Of a stretch of 54,065 bases of DNA, positions 41,735 to 48,799 are shown piece by piece. The stretch's first letter is position 1, and each line of letters starts with the position of its first letter. The notes below the pieces were generated by a model. The model saw only the letters and a list, made by a program, of their open reading frames with translations, was not told the origin of the DNA and made no database searches. The position numbers were made by a program, and so were the translations under genes. The stretch lies in assembly GCA_002167775.1 (NCBI GenBank), contig NHBV01000026.1, positions 10,086 through 64,150 of the forward strand, in the 5' to 3' direction. This stretch comes from Crocinitomicaceae bacterium TMED16 (GTDB taxonomy: Bacteria > Bacteroidota > Bacteroidia > Flavobacteriales_D > Crocinitomicaceae).

Positions 41735-42735
41735 ATTTCTCCTTTAATCAGGTGAACAAAATTAACAATTCCAATTGCATTTCCTTCTTCATTGGTCACG
41801 GGTAAATACATGATTGGAAAAGGGCAGGATTTGATTTTTTTCAATAGCTCGTTTACGGTTGCAGTTCCTATAATAGAGATTGGGTTTTTATTGATTAAGT
41901 CTTCAGGCGTAATACTCTGATGGGTATCAATTTTGGCAAGAAGTGCTTTGCGAATATCCGCACTTGATACCAAACCATGTAGCATGTCATTTTCTTCCAG
42001 TACCAATGAAAATCCCATCTTTCCATTTTCAACACATTCTAAAATTGCTTTCGTTGAAGCTCTATTTATTTTAATATGTGGTGCTTCTGCCAATGGCGTC
42101 ATGAAGTCTTTTATACAATATTGCGATTCAATTTCTCTTTGGGTAAGGTTCATTAGTGCGTTTCCAACGCTCGCCTCACCAAAAAGATATGAGCCTGAAA
42201 CCGATGAACTAACCCCCATATTTCGCAAGATAAAAGATACCTCAGCATTTACACCTCCATCAACATGAATGGATTTTCTCGGGTAGGTGCGTCTGAATTG
42301 TCGAATCTTTGAAAAATTCTTTTGATCAAAAACACCACCGCTTTGGCCCGGTATTGTCGCCATAATGAGAATGAAGTCCATGCCTGAATACTTCTCAAAA
42401 ACTTCAACACTCGTTGGTGTGGTAATCGCCAATCCTTTTTTACCCGTAATGTCATCAGGAATCAAAAGCGGACCTGCTAGGTTTTCATATTGAAAGGTGA
42501 TGTATTCTACAGGGCATTCCTTCAGGAAAGGATAGAATTTTTCAGGATGATCCGTAATAATATGTAGATCGATAGGGGTGTCACACCATTCTCGAATATT
42601 TTGAATGTCTTCGAAAACGCTAGTGTCGTTATTACAATCGACATGCAATAAGTCGATTTGATGCCCCACTAAATCCTGAATGACTTTTTGAAGAGGTCGT
42701 TGCTTGTCACTGTATATAGACGCTGATATTTTCAT
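41731..42735 (-). CDS. ribulose-phosphate 3-epimerase-like domain fused to a CBS pair
   Basis: A 334-residue fusion that I do not know from characterised proteins. Residues 1-205 match the ribulose-phosphate 3-epimerase barrel: Ser6 (ISASIYS), metal ligands H31 and D33 (LLHVDCN), H58 (DLHIIT) and D159 (HVDGGV) are all present, as is PG in IMATIPGQSGG. The second Asp of the usual DxMD motif is Asn35 here. Residues 215-334 form two CBS motifs (IKDFMTPLAEAPHIKI ... MLHGLVSSADIRKALL; PEDLINKNPISII ... EGNAIGIVNFVHLI), close in style to the CBS pair of the Kdo-pathway isomerase KdsD. An adenosyl ligand is likely. It overlaps both neighbours by four bases (ATGA), so all three genes are coupled. Confidence 0.82.
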   Translation of the reverse strand: MKISASIYSDKQRPLQKVIQDLVGHQIDLLHVDCNNDTSVFEDIQNIREWCDTPIDLHIITDHPEKFYPFLKECPVEYITFQYENLAGPLLIPDDITGKKGLAITTPTSVEVFEKYSGMDFILIMATIPGQSGGVFDQKNFSKIRQFRRTYPRKSIHVDGGVNAEVSFILRNMGVSSSVSGSYLFGEASVGNALMNLTQREIESQYCIKDFMTPLAEAPHIKINRASTKAILECVENGKMGFSLVLEENDMLHGLVSSADIRKALLAKIDTHQSITPEDLINKNPISIIGTATVNELLKKIKSCPFPIMYLPVTNEEGNAIGIVNFVHLIKGEI

Positions 42736-43157
42736 TGTTCAGAATTTAAAGGAATCGGCGTACTAATGGTCTGGAATTTATTGTCGCAAATAACTAGCTC
42801 GCACTTTTTCTCTGTAAAAACGTGGGTATTTAGGTCTTGTTGTATTTGACCGAGACATTTTAACTCTTCAAAATTTATTTTCATTTCTGGGCTAAAATCT
42901 TTGCGAAGAATCAACCTAATTTGATATACCTCATTGGTTGTGTCCTCGGTAATTTTAATGTTTTGGGCACGTGCTCCAATATATTTTTCTTGTATCCAGT
43001 AATCAGCAAATTTTCCAATTATTTTTTCGTCCGTCGAATCAGAGAAGTAAACTTTTAGAGGGCCTTTATCAACTACTTTCTCACCTGTCATATTGCAGGC
43101 GGATAAAAGACCAATGAAGCACAAAATAACAAATGATTTTTCAATAGATTTCGACAT
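42732..43157 (-). CDS. hypothetical small lipoprotein
   Basis: A 141-residue predicted lipoprotein: hydrophobic signal with lipobox LLSAC (Cys21), then a polar beta-rich domain (LKVYFSDSTDEKIIGKFADYW ... YQIRLILRKDFSPEMKINFEEL) with two further Cys near the end (ECKC-type spacing: KCLGQ, KKCELVICDNK). No family recognised. The start is the ATG at 43155-43157; the preceding GTG is in frame but adds only one residue. It overlaps the epimerase-CBS start by four bases and begins 29 bases after the SRP RNA, so the operon may be fed by read-through from the ffs promoter. Confidence 0.75.
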   Translation of the reverse strand: MSKSIEKSFVILCFIGLLSACNMTGEKVVDKGPLKVYFSDSTDEKIIGKFADYWIQEKYIGARAQNIKITEDTTNEVYQIRLILRKDFSPEMKINFEELKCLGQIQQDLNTHVFTEKKCELVICDNKFQTISTPIPLNSEQ

Positions 43158-43170
43158 CACTTTTCAGAAA

Positions 43171-43186
43171 TAAATTCAAAAAAAGA
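43171..43186 (-). terminator. T-rich 3' end of the SRP RNA, possible terminator
   Basis: Directly after the closing 8-bp stem of the SRP RNA the reverse strand reads TCTTTTTTTG, a run of seven T. The closing stem of the RNA itself could act as the terminator hairpin. Read-through would enter the lipoprotein/epimerase-CBS operon. Confidence 0.5.
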
Positions 43187-43284
43187 GGGGTAAGCTACTT
43201 CTATCGCACCGCTACAACCTCACACCTTTGCTACGTTCCCGTCCTGGAGGATTCAGAGGGAGCTGGTCGTAAAAGACTTACCCC
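43187..43284 (-). ncRNA. ffs: signal recognition particle RNA, small bacterial (4.5S) type
   Basis: RNA of the signal recognition particle, which binds Ffh and targets membrane proteins to the translocon. On the reverse strand the ends form a perfect 8-bp stem (GGGGTAAG at 43284-43277 with CTTACCCC at 43194-43187). In the middle lies the conserved domain IV: CCAGG, a 3-bp stem ACG/CGT capped by a GGAA tetraloop (43239-43236), then AGCA. This CAGG-GGAA-AGCA arrangement is the Ffh-binding signature. Length is about 98 bases, and a full -7 box lies just upstream. Exact ends are approximate. Confidence 0.88.
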
Positions 43285-43287
43285 GCG

Positions 43288-43295
43288 CAAATATA
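43288..43295 (-). promoter_or_regulatory. predicted -7 box of ffs
   Basis: Reverse-strand TATATTTG, full TAnnTTTG match, three bases before the GGGG that opens the RNA. Spacing puts the transcription start at or just before the first paired base of the SRP RNA. Confidence 0.65.
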
Positions 43296-43322
43296 TTAAG
43301 AACTTTCGAATAAGTAGAAGAA

Positions 43323-43805
43323 TTATTCTTCAGAAGTTGAACGATTTAGCAAAGCAACCATAGATAAACAAACAATAAAAAGCTGAGATGCTGTTTCATC
43401 ACTTAATGTGGTTCCATCATCGTCCTCAGTCGAGACTTCTATCGCCATAAATTTTGAAAGATTGGGTTGGTCTACGTATGAGTCAATGACTTCTTCATCG
43501 TTATTTTCGAAATAGGCATCGAGCATTTCAAAATAGGGTTCCTGATGTGCCTCAATATCATCTTCAGATATACTGTTGGTTTTGATTCCTTCTTGATTGA
43601 AACATTCACAGATCAAACAGAAATAATAAACAAGTAAACCCTCAAGCTGCTCATTTTCATATTCTTTTGGTGCAGTCATTGCATAACCCAGAAGTGTTTC
43701 CTGTTCATTTGCATAGGTTTGAAATACTTTTTCAAGCTGCTCATCATTTAATTCGTCAATAACACTTATTGCTTTGTCAATACTTTCTTGTGAAATATGT
43801 TTCAT
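43323..43805 (-). CDS. conserved hypothetical acidic protein
   Basis: A 160-residue acidic, soluble-looking protein without signal peptide or known motif. The N-terminal half is helical (SQESIDKAISVIDELNDEQLEKVFQTYANEQETLLGYAM), followed by YYFCLICECFNQEG, a very acidic stretch (SEDDIEAHQEPYFEMLDAYFENNDEEVIDSY) and a C-terminal helix (SQLFIVCLSMVALLNRS). The start is set at the ATG at 43803-43805 (MKHISQES), four bases after a TATTTTTG box; the in-frame ATG five codons upstream is within that promoter region. It is divergent from the rhodanese-like gene and ends 28 bases before the ffs promoter box. Confidence 0.75.
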   Translation of the reverse strand: MKHISQESIDKAISVIDELNDEQLEKVFQTYANEQETLLGYAMTAPKEYENEQLEGLLVYYFCLICECFNQEGIKTNSISEDDIEAHQEPYFEMLDAYFENNDEEVIDSYVDQPNLSKFMAIEVSTEDDDGTTLSDETASQLFIVCLSMVALLNRSTSEE

Positions 43806-43809
43806 GCTG

Positions 43810-43817
43810 CAAAAATA
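43810..43817 (-). promoter_or_regulatory. predicted -7 box of the acidic hypothetical gene
   Basis: Reverse-strand TATTTTTG (full TAnnTTTG match), then CAGC and the ATG at 43805. It is one half of a divergent promoter pair in a 52-base intergenic region. Confidence 0.5.
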
Positions 43818-43845
43818 CAATACTTTTTAGTTACTACTTTCTTCT

Positions 43846-43853
43846 TACTTTTG
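43846..43853 (+). promoter_or_regulatory. predicted -7 box of the rhodanese-like gene
   Basis: TACTTTTG (full TAnnTTTG match), then TTTT and the ATG at 43858. With the box at 43810-43817 it makes two leaderless-type promoters back to back. Confidence 0.5.
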
Positions 43854-43857
43854 TTTT

Positions 43858-44094
43858 ATGAAACCAATAATTATAGACGTTAGGACTGTCGAGGAGTTTG
43901 AGCAGAGCAGTGTTGAAGGTTCGCTTAATATCCCCGTCCAAGAAATTGTTCAGCATGCCGAGGAGATTAAAAATATGGAAGGGCCAATTATCTTTTGTTG
44001 TAAGTCGGGTCAGAGAAGTGGACTCGCAACAGATTATTTTAAAGCTCTTGGCGTTGATTGCTCCAATGGTGGTTCGTGGCTAGACCTTATGTAA
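43858..44094 (+). CDS. small single-domain rhodanese-like protein
   Basis: A 78-residue cytoplasmic protein, a minimal rhodanese (sulfurtransferase) domain. It opens with PIIIDVRTVEEF, the CH2A motif of rhodaneses, has NIPVQEI in the middle, and carries the active loop CCKSGQRSG with Cys48 (CxxGxR). Usual single-domain rhodaneses are about 100 residues; here the N-terminal part before DVR is very short, though the core is complete. It would carry persulfide sulfur for an unknown partner. It is single on the plus strand and converges on the peptidase gene. Confidence 0.87.
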   Translation: MKPIIIDVRTVEEFEQSSVEGSLNIPVQEIVQHAEEIKNMEGPIIFCCKSGQRSGLATDYFKALGVDCSNGGSWLDLM

Positions 44095-44107
44095 TAATTT
44101 CTTCTGG

Positions 44108-46237
44108 CTACTTGTTATGATCAAGAATGTAATTTAGTACCTTTTTCATTAGGTGGACTCTGTCTTTTCCATAGACATTATGTTCGTGCATCGGATAGGG
44201 GAAAAAATCAATTTGCTTTTCACTTTCAATGAATTTCTGTACTAGCTTGAGGTTGTGTTGCATGACAACTACGTCATCAGAGGTCCCATGAATTAGTAAT
44301 AGCTTCCCCTTTAGCTGGTCCGTTTTATTCAGTAACGATGCTTTTTCATAACCTTCTTCATTCTCTTTTGGTTGGTCCATATAACGCTCTCCATACATGA
44401 TTTCATAATACTTCCAGTCTGTAACCGGTCCTCCTGCAACTCCTGTTGTATAAATTTCTGGTGTTCTTAGCATCATTGAGGTTGTCATAAATCCACCAAA
44501 TGACCATCCGTGGACGGCAAGTCTATTTCCATCAACATATGGGAGGCTTTTCAAGAAGCTGACTCCTGTCATTTGATCTTCAATTTCCACAGTTCCTAAT
44601 TGACGGTGTATTTGAGATTCAAAGGCAAAACCTCGATTGCCTGAGCCTCGATTGTCCAATGTGAATACAAGATAACCTTGGTTCGCCATCCAATGCATCC
44701 AAAGACTTGCTCCATAAAGCCAGGAGTTCGTTACAAGTTGAGCATGAGGTCCACCATAGACATAATTTAATACCGGATATTTTTTTGATGGATCAAAGTC
44801 AGCAGGTTTGATCAATCTATAGTGAAGTGTTGTTCCGTCTTTGGCTTCCAAAGTGCCCAGCTCAGTAGATGCAATATTGTAATTATTTAATTTTTCCTCA
44901 GCATTAAGAAGAAGTTTAGCCATTTTCCCGTTACTGGTATATAATAAGGCTTTTCTAGGGGTGTCACCATTGCTGTAGCTGTCATATATATAGGTGCCAT
45001 TGTCAGATATGCTTACATTGTGGGTTCCTTCAACAGGTGTAAGCAGTTTAGATTTTTTCTTTTTAAAGTGGTACTCATATACCATCGTATTCATTGGGTT
45101 TTTTCCTGTAGCCATGTAATACAAATGCTTTTTGTCCTTGCTCGTTCCAATAATATCTTTGACTACAAAATCATGGTTTGTCACAACATCAATCAACTTG
45201 CCGTCAAAGTCATAGTAATAAAGATTCATAAATCCATTTTTTTCAGACATCCAAACAAAGCTGTTTTCATCTGGACAGGGAAAGAAAGCCGGGTGCTCAG
45301 GTTCGACCCACCTTTCATTGGTTTCCTCAAGTACTGTTTTTATATATGCTCCAGTTTTGGTGTTATATACATTAAGCCACATGTGGTTCTGTGCCCTGTT
45401 TACCTCAGCTACAAAAAGATATTTTTCATCAGGAGTAAAGCTCACATTCGTTAAATATCCATCATCATCATTTTGTGTTTCTATATAAACCGTTTTTAAA
45501 CTGTTGGTATTGTATATCCCCACTCGTGCTTTTTCTGAAGTTTGTCCTGCCATTGGATACTTGGTGAGATTCAGGCTACCCGGAGTGTCGTTGATGTCAA
45601 GTAAGGGATAATCATGCACCTTTGATTCATCTTTTTGATAAAAAGCAAGGTAGTTTCCTTTCGGTGACCAAAACAAGCCTCCTGTTATCCCAAATTCACT
45701 TCTGGCAATGGCTTGTCCCGAAACAATATTTGGATCATTATTTTGTGTTACGGGTAGTATTTTACTTTTGGCATCTCGCATCATTACATTATTATTGATG
45801 AGGTAAGCCAATTTTTTCGTAACCGGCTCAAAGAGCGGACTGCGCGCATTTTCCTCAAGGGTATGAAGCGTTTTACCTGTCCTTTCTTTTAAGTTGACCT
45901 CATAGAAAGAAGTTCCATCGTTCATGAAAAAACTATGCTCGTCAGTAAATTCAAGGGGGTAGAATCCCCAAAGATTGGTGCCTAGGAGCTCGTTTAATTC
46001 CTTTATGTTTAATAAGACTTCTTCCTTTTTAGTCGCGTGACTTGATTTGTAGAGATTTCCTCTGTCCGTGCTTAAATAGACATATTTTGTCGTATTTGGT
46101 AGCCAGCTGAAACCAGTAATTCTTTCTGGATAAAATTTCCTGTATTGTTGCATAACGGCATCATCAAGTGTTAATTCTTGTTGTGCAATTATATGGCCAA
46201 ATACAGCTATAAAAAGTAGGCTTATAAAATGTTTCAT
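44108..46237 (-). CDS. S9 family prolyl dipeptidyl peptidase, DPP-IV-like
   Basis: Exported serine peptidase of 709 residues that would remove N-terminal X-Pro dipeptides in the periplasm. It has a signal peptide (1-18, ending GHIIAQ), a DPP-IV-type beta-propeller domain (about 60-440; SPKGNYLAFYQKDESKV, SFTPDEKYLFVAEVNR) and an alpha/beta-hydrolase domain (about 450-709) with Ser in HGWSFGGFMT, Asp in GTSDDVVVMQHN and His in MHEHNVYG. The product would suit the POT dipeptide importer encoded at 6.2-7.7 kb. It is ten bases downstream of the MscS-type channel gene. Confidence 0.93.
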   Translation of the reverse strand: MKHFISLLFIAVFGHIIAQQELTLDDAVMQQYRKFYPERITGFSWLPNTTKYVYLSTDRGNLYKSSHATKKEEVLLNIKELNELLGTNLWGFYPLEFTDEHSFFMNDGTSFYEVNLKERTGKTLHTLEENARSPLFEPVTKKLAYLINNNVMMRDAKSKILPVTQNNDPNIVSGQAIARSEFGITGGLFWSPKGNYLAFYQKDESKVHDYPLLDINDTPGSLNLTKYPMAGQTSEKARVGIYNTNSLKTVYIETQNDDDGYLTNVSFTPDEKYLFVAEVNRAQNHMWLNVYNTKTGAYIKTVLEETNERWVEPEHPAFFPCPDENSFVWMSEKNGFMNLYYYDFDGKLIDVVTNHDFVVKDIIGTSKDKKHLYYMATGKNPMNTMVYEYHFKKKKSKLLTPVEGTHNVSISDNGTYIYDSYSNGDTPRKALLYTSNGKMAKLLLNAEEKLNNYNIASTELGTLEAKDGTTLHYRLIKPADFDPSKKYPVLNYVYGGPHAQLVTNSWLYGASLWMHWMANQGYLVFTLDNRGSGNRGFAFESQIHRQLGTVEIEDQMTGVSFLKSLPYVDGNRLAVHGWSFGGFMTTSMMLRTPEIYTTGVAGGPVTDWKYYEIMYGERYMDQPKENEEGYEKASLLNKTDQLKGKLLLIHGTSDDVVVMQHNLKLVQKFIESEKQIDFFPYPMHEHNVYGKDRVHLMKKVLNYILDHNK

Positions 46238-46247
46238 TTGATAATAT

Positions 46248-47513
46248 TTAAGATTTTAATTTTTGGATGTCATTTCCACTTGGACTCTCAAAGGTGTATA
46301 ATTCAAAATCCTGAACGACAGAGAAAAAGTGGTCGAAAAGATCAGCCATAAGAAGCTCATATTCTTCCCATACTTTTGAAAGACTAAAACAATATATCTC
46401 CAATGGAAGCCCTTTGTCTGTTGGTTGAAGCTGTCGGACCATTAGCGTCATATCTGAATTTACACCAGGATGATTTTTGAGATAAAACTCAATATAGCGT
46501 CTGAACAAACCAATATTTGTGAATTTTCTTCTATTAGGTTGCTGACCCAATTCATACTTTTGGTTGTAAGTATCAATTCGTTCAATTTCCTCTTGAAGGA
46601 AAGGGCCCAAGAGCTGGCTTTCTTTTAGGGTTTTAATTAATGAATCTGATGCTGTACATATGCTATCGGCTTCAATGAACATCGAGCGTTTTATTCGGCG
46701 GCCTTGAGACTCCTCCATGCCTCTCCAGTTGTTGAATGAATCTGATATAAATGAATAGGTTGGAATAGTGGTGATGGTTCTGTCGAAATTTCGGACCTTT
46801 ACGGTAGTTAAATTGATCTCCTCAATATTTCCATCAGCTCCATAGCGTTCCATAGTAATCCAATCGCCCTTTCGAATCATATCATTAGCGGAAAGTTGAA
46901 TGCTTCCTACAAAGCCAAGGATCGTATCTTTAAATACGAGTAAGATAACGGCAGAAAATGCACCAAAATACGCTAGAAAGCTTGCTGGAGATTGTCCTGT
47001 TATTTCCGAAAGGATGAGTAAGAAAAAAACAATGCCCATGAAAATCTTGAAGATTTGGAAATAAGAATCTATGGGCTTGTCTTTGAATTTTTCATGTTCG
47101 GCAAAAAACATATTGATCGCAGAAATCGTTCGATTAACCGTGATCCATACGGTAATAATGATAATGATATCAATCAATTTTGATGCAATATCAAAAAGGG
47201 TAGGGTAGGCGAATAATGAAATCGATAAAAAGGTGTACAAAGCACTCAGTGGAACGATGTGGGCTAGGGAGCTAAAAACTTTTTTAGAGACGAGATAATC
47301 ATCTAACATTGTCTTACTTCTGGAAGCCAAAGAATGAACAGTTACGCGCATCACAACACGTGAAACGTACCATAGAACAAGAAAAGCTAGAGCAGAAATT
47401 GCAATGAGGAGTAAAGAAATCCACGGGGTATCATTTTCAAATGTTTGCTGCATAAAAACACCATCTGAGTCCTTGTAAAAGGATTGTATCCAGGTAATGA
47501 CTTGTTTCTCCAT
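46248..47513 (-). CDS. mechanosensitive ion channel, MscS family
   Basis: Inner-membrane channel that opens under membrane tension to release solutes. The 421-residue protein has about five hydrophobic segments (about 30-200), then the MscS pore-lining and beta region: ILLVFKDTILGFVGSIQLSANDMIRKGDWITM, followed by GNIEEINLTTVKVRNFDRTITTIPTYSFISDSFNNW, which is the conserved Lsm-like middle beta domain, and a C-terminal alpha/beta domain. The longer N-terminus fits the YbdG-like subgroup more than small MscS. It is ten bases upstream of the peptidase gene, probably one transcript without a known functional link. Confidence 0.9.
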   Translation of the reverse strand: MEKQVITWIQSFYKDSDGVFMQQTFENDTPWISLLLIAISALAFLVLWYVSRVVMRVTVHSLASRSKTMLDDYLVSKKVFSSLAHIVPLSALYTFLSISLFAYPTLFDIASKLIDIIIIITVWITVNRTISAINMFFAEHEKFKDKPIDSYFQIFKIFMGIVFFLLILSEITGQSPASFLAYFGAFSAVILLVFKDTILGFVGSIQLSANDMIRKGDWITMERYGADGNIEEINLTTVKVRNFDRTITTIPTYSFISDSFNNWRGMEESQGRRIKRSMFIEADSICTASDSLIKTLKESQLLGPFLQEEIERIDTYNQKYELGQQPNRRKFTNIGLFRRYIEFYLKNHPGVNSDMTLMVRQLQPTDKGLPLEIYCFSLSKVWEEYELLMADLFDHFFSVVQDFELYTFESPSGNDIQKLKS

Positions 47514-47591
47514 TTAAGGCTTATTTTTGAGGCTAAAATAGAAATAAATTGTGTGCTGAAGATGAAAGAAAATCATTAGCGCATATTAATG

Positions 47592-47622
47592 TTGTTCATT
47601 CTATAAAAATTAAGTATCTTTG
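47592..47622 (+). promoter_or_regulatory. promoter of the rpsF-rpsR-rplI operon
   Basis: TTG at 47592-47594, 20 bases of spacer and TATCTTTG at 47615-47622: the best complete -33/-7 Bacteroidota promoter in the window. The transcription start would be near 47626, leaving a leader of about 27 bases. Confidence 0.8.
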
Positions 47623-47652
47623 CACCCCAATTATAAATTAAAAAACACATTT

Positions 47653-48006
47653 ATGACATCTTATGAAACTGTTTTCATTTTAACTCCCGTTTTGTCTGAA
47701 GATCAGGCGAAGGAAGCAGTCAAGAAGTACGAAAGTGAAATTAAATCTTTTGGTGCAAAAATTAAGCACTCTGAATCTTGGGGCCTTAAAAAAATGGCAT
47801 ATCCAATTCAGAAAAAATCAACTGGTTTTTATTTTCTTTTCGAGTTCGAGGCTACCAACACAACTGTTGCTGACTTTGAGGTTTTACTGAAGCGCGATGA
47901 AAGAATTCTTCGATTCTTGACCGTGAAAATGAATGAAGACCACTTAGAGTACGCAGAAACGAGAAGAAACAAAAAATCAGGTAAGGCAGCTCCTGCTGAA
48001 GCTTAA
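47653..48006 (+). CDS. rpsF: 30S ribosomal protein S6
   Basis: Small-subunit ribosomal protein that binds the central domain of 16S rRNA together with S18. The 117-residue protein has the S6 pattern: [18 protein letters not shown], then [24 protein letters not shown] and the C-terminal [13 protein letters not shown]. The start is the ATG at 47653; an in-frame TTG at 47620 lies inside the promoter box. Leader is about 27 bases. It heads the classic rpsF-rpsR-rplI order with a 20-base gap to rpsR. Confidence 0.95.
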   Translation: MTSYETVFILTPVLSEDQAKEAVKKYESEIKSFGAKIKHSESWGLKKMAYPIQKKSTGFYFLFEFEATNTTVADFEVLLKRDERILRFLTVKMNEDHLEYAETRRNKKSGKAAPAEA

Positions 48007-48026
48007 ACAAACTAAAATTTTTAAAT

Positions 48027-48287
48027 ATGGCAAACGATATTAGATATCTAACTCCGATTAATATTGATATTAAAAAAGAAAAATATTGTCGGTTCAAGAA
48101 AAGCGGTATAAAGTTCATCGATTATAAAGATCCTGACTTTCTATTGAAATTATTAAACGAACAAGGGAAAATCCTGCCCAGAAGAATCACTGGAACTTCT
48201 GCTAAGTATCAATCTAGAGTGAACAAAGCGATTAAAAGAGCGAGACACCTCGCCATATTGCCATATGTTGGTGATATGTTGAAGTAA
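48027..48287 (+). CDS. rpsR: 30S ribosomal protein S18
   Basis: Small-subunit ribosomal protein that pairs with S6 on the platform of the 30S subunit. The 86-residue sequence includes the S18 core [59 protein letters not shown]. One Cys is present (no zinc-ribbon set). Usually this order has ssb between rpsF and rpsR in other phyla; here rpsR follows directly, as is common in Bacteroidota. Confidence 0.97.
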   Translation: MANDIRYLTPINIDIKKEKYCRFKKSGIKFIDYKDPDFLLKLLNEQGKILPRRITGTSAKYQSRVNKAIKRARHLAILPYVGDMLK

Positions 48288-48308
48288 TCCTCTATTAAAA
48301 CTTAAGTT

Positions 48309-48755
48309 ATGGAAGTTATTTTAAAGAAAAATGTAAACAAGTTGGGTTACACCAATGAAATTGTAAAGGTGAAGCCTGGTTACGGCCGTAATTTTTTAAT
48401 TCCTCAGGGTTATGCGGTATTAGCGACTGCTAGTGCTAAAAAGGCCCATGAAGAAATTTTAAAGCAAAAGTCGCATAAGGAAGAAAAGTTGTTGAATGAG
48501 GCGCAAGCAGTTGCTGATAAATTAGCAAGTCTTGAAATCTCAATAGCAACAAAAGCTGGAGACAAAGGTAAGATCTTTGGATCCATCAATACAATACAAT
48601 TATCAGACGCATTGAAGAATGCTGGTTTTGAGGTGGATAGAAAGTCATTGAAGATTAAGGACGAGCCAATTAAAGAGCTTGGTACTTATGAAGCTGAAGT
48701 AAACCTGTTTAAGGGAGTCGTTCAGACATTGAAATTCTCAGTTGTTGAGGAGTAA
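48309..48755 (+). CDS. rplI: 50S ribosomal protein L9
   Basis: Large-subunit ribosomal protein that spans from the L1 stalk base and affects reading-frame maintenance. The 148-residue protein has the L9 N-terminal signature (MEVILKKNVNKLGYTNEIVKVKPGYGRNFLIPQGYA), the long connecting helix (about 42-75) and the C-terminal domain with GKIFGSINTIQLSDAL. Length is normal. A strong terminator follows 19 bases after the stop. Confidence 0.97.
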   Translation: MEVILKKNVNKLGYTNEIVKVKPGYGRNFLIPQGYAVLATASAKKAHEEILKQKSHKEEKLLNEAQAVADKLASLEISIATKAGDKGKIFGSINTIQLSDALKNAGFEVDRKSLKIKDEPIKELGTYEAEVNLFKGVVQTLKFSVVEE

Positions 48756-48774
48756 AACCAAATTATAATACTGA

Positions 48775-48799
48775 AAAGCCTCCTTGCGAGGCTTTTTTT
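48775..48799 (+). terminator. terminator of the ribosomal protein operon, probably bidirectional
   Basis: Perfect 8-bp stem AAAGCCTC/GAGGCTTT with a CTTGC loop (48775-48795), followed by a run of T to 48799. In the opposite direction it is followed by four T after the histidine-kinase-like gene, whose stop codon (48798-48800) touches the T-run. Confidence 0.88.

Noticed and set aside
47620-47652. Upstream TTG start for rpsF
   Set aside because: It lies in the TATCTTTG promoter box, and S6 proteins begin at the position coded by the ATG at 47653.
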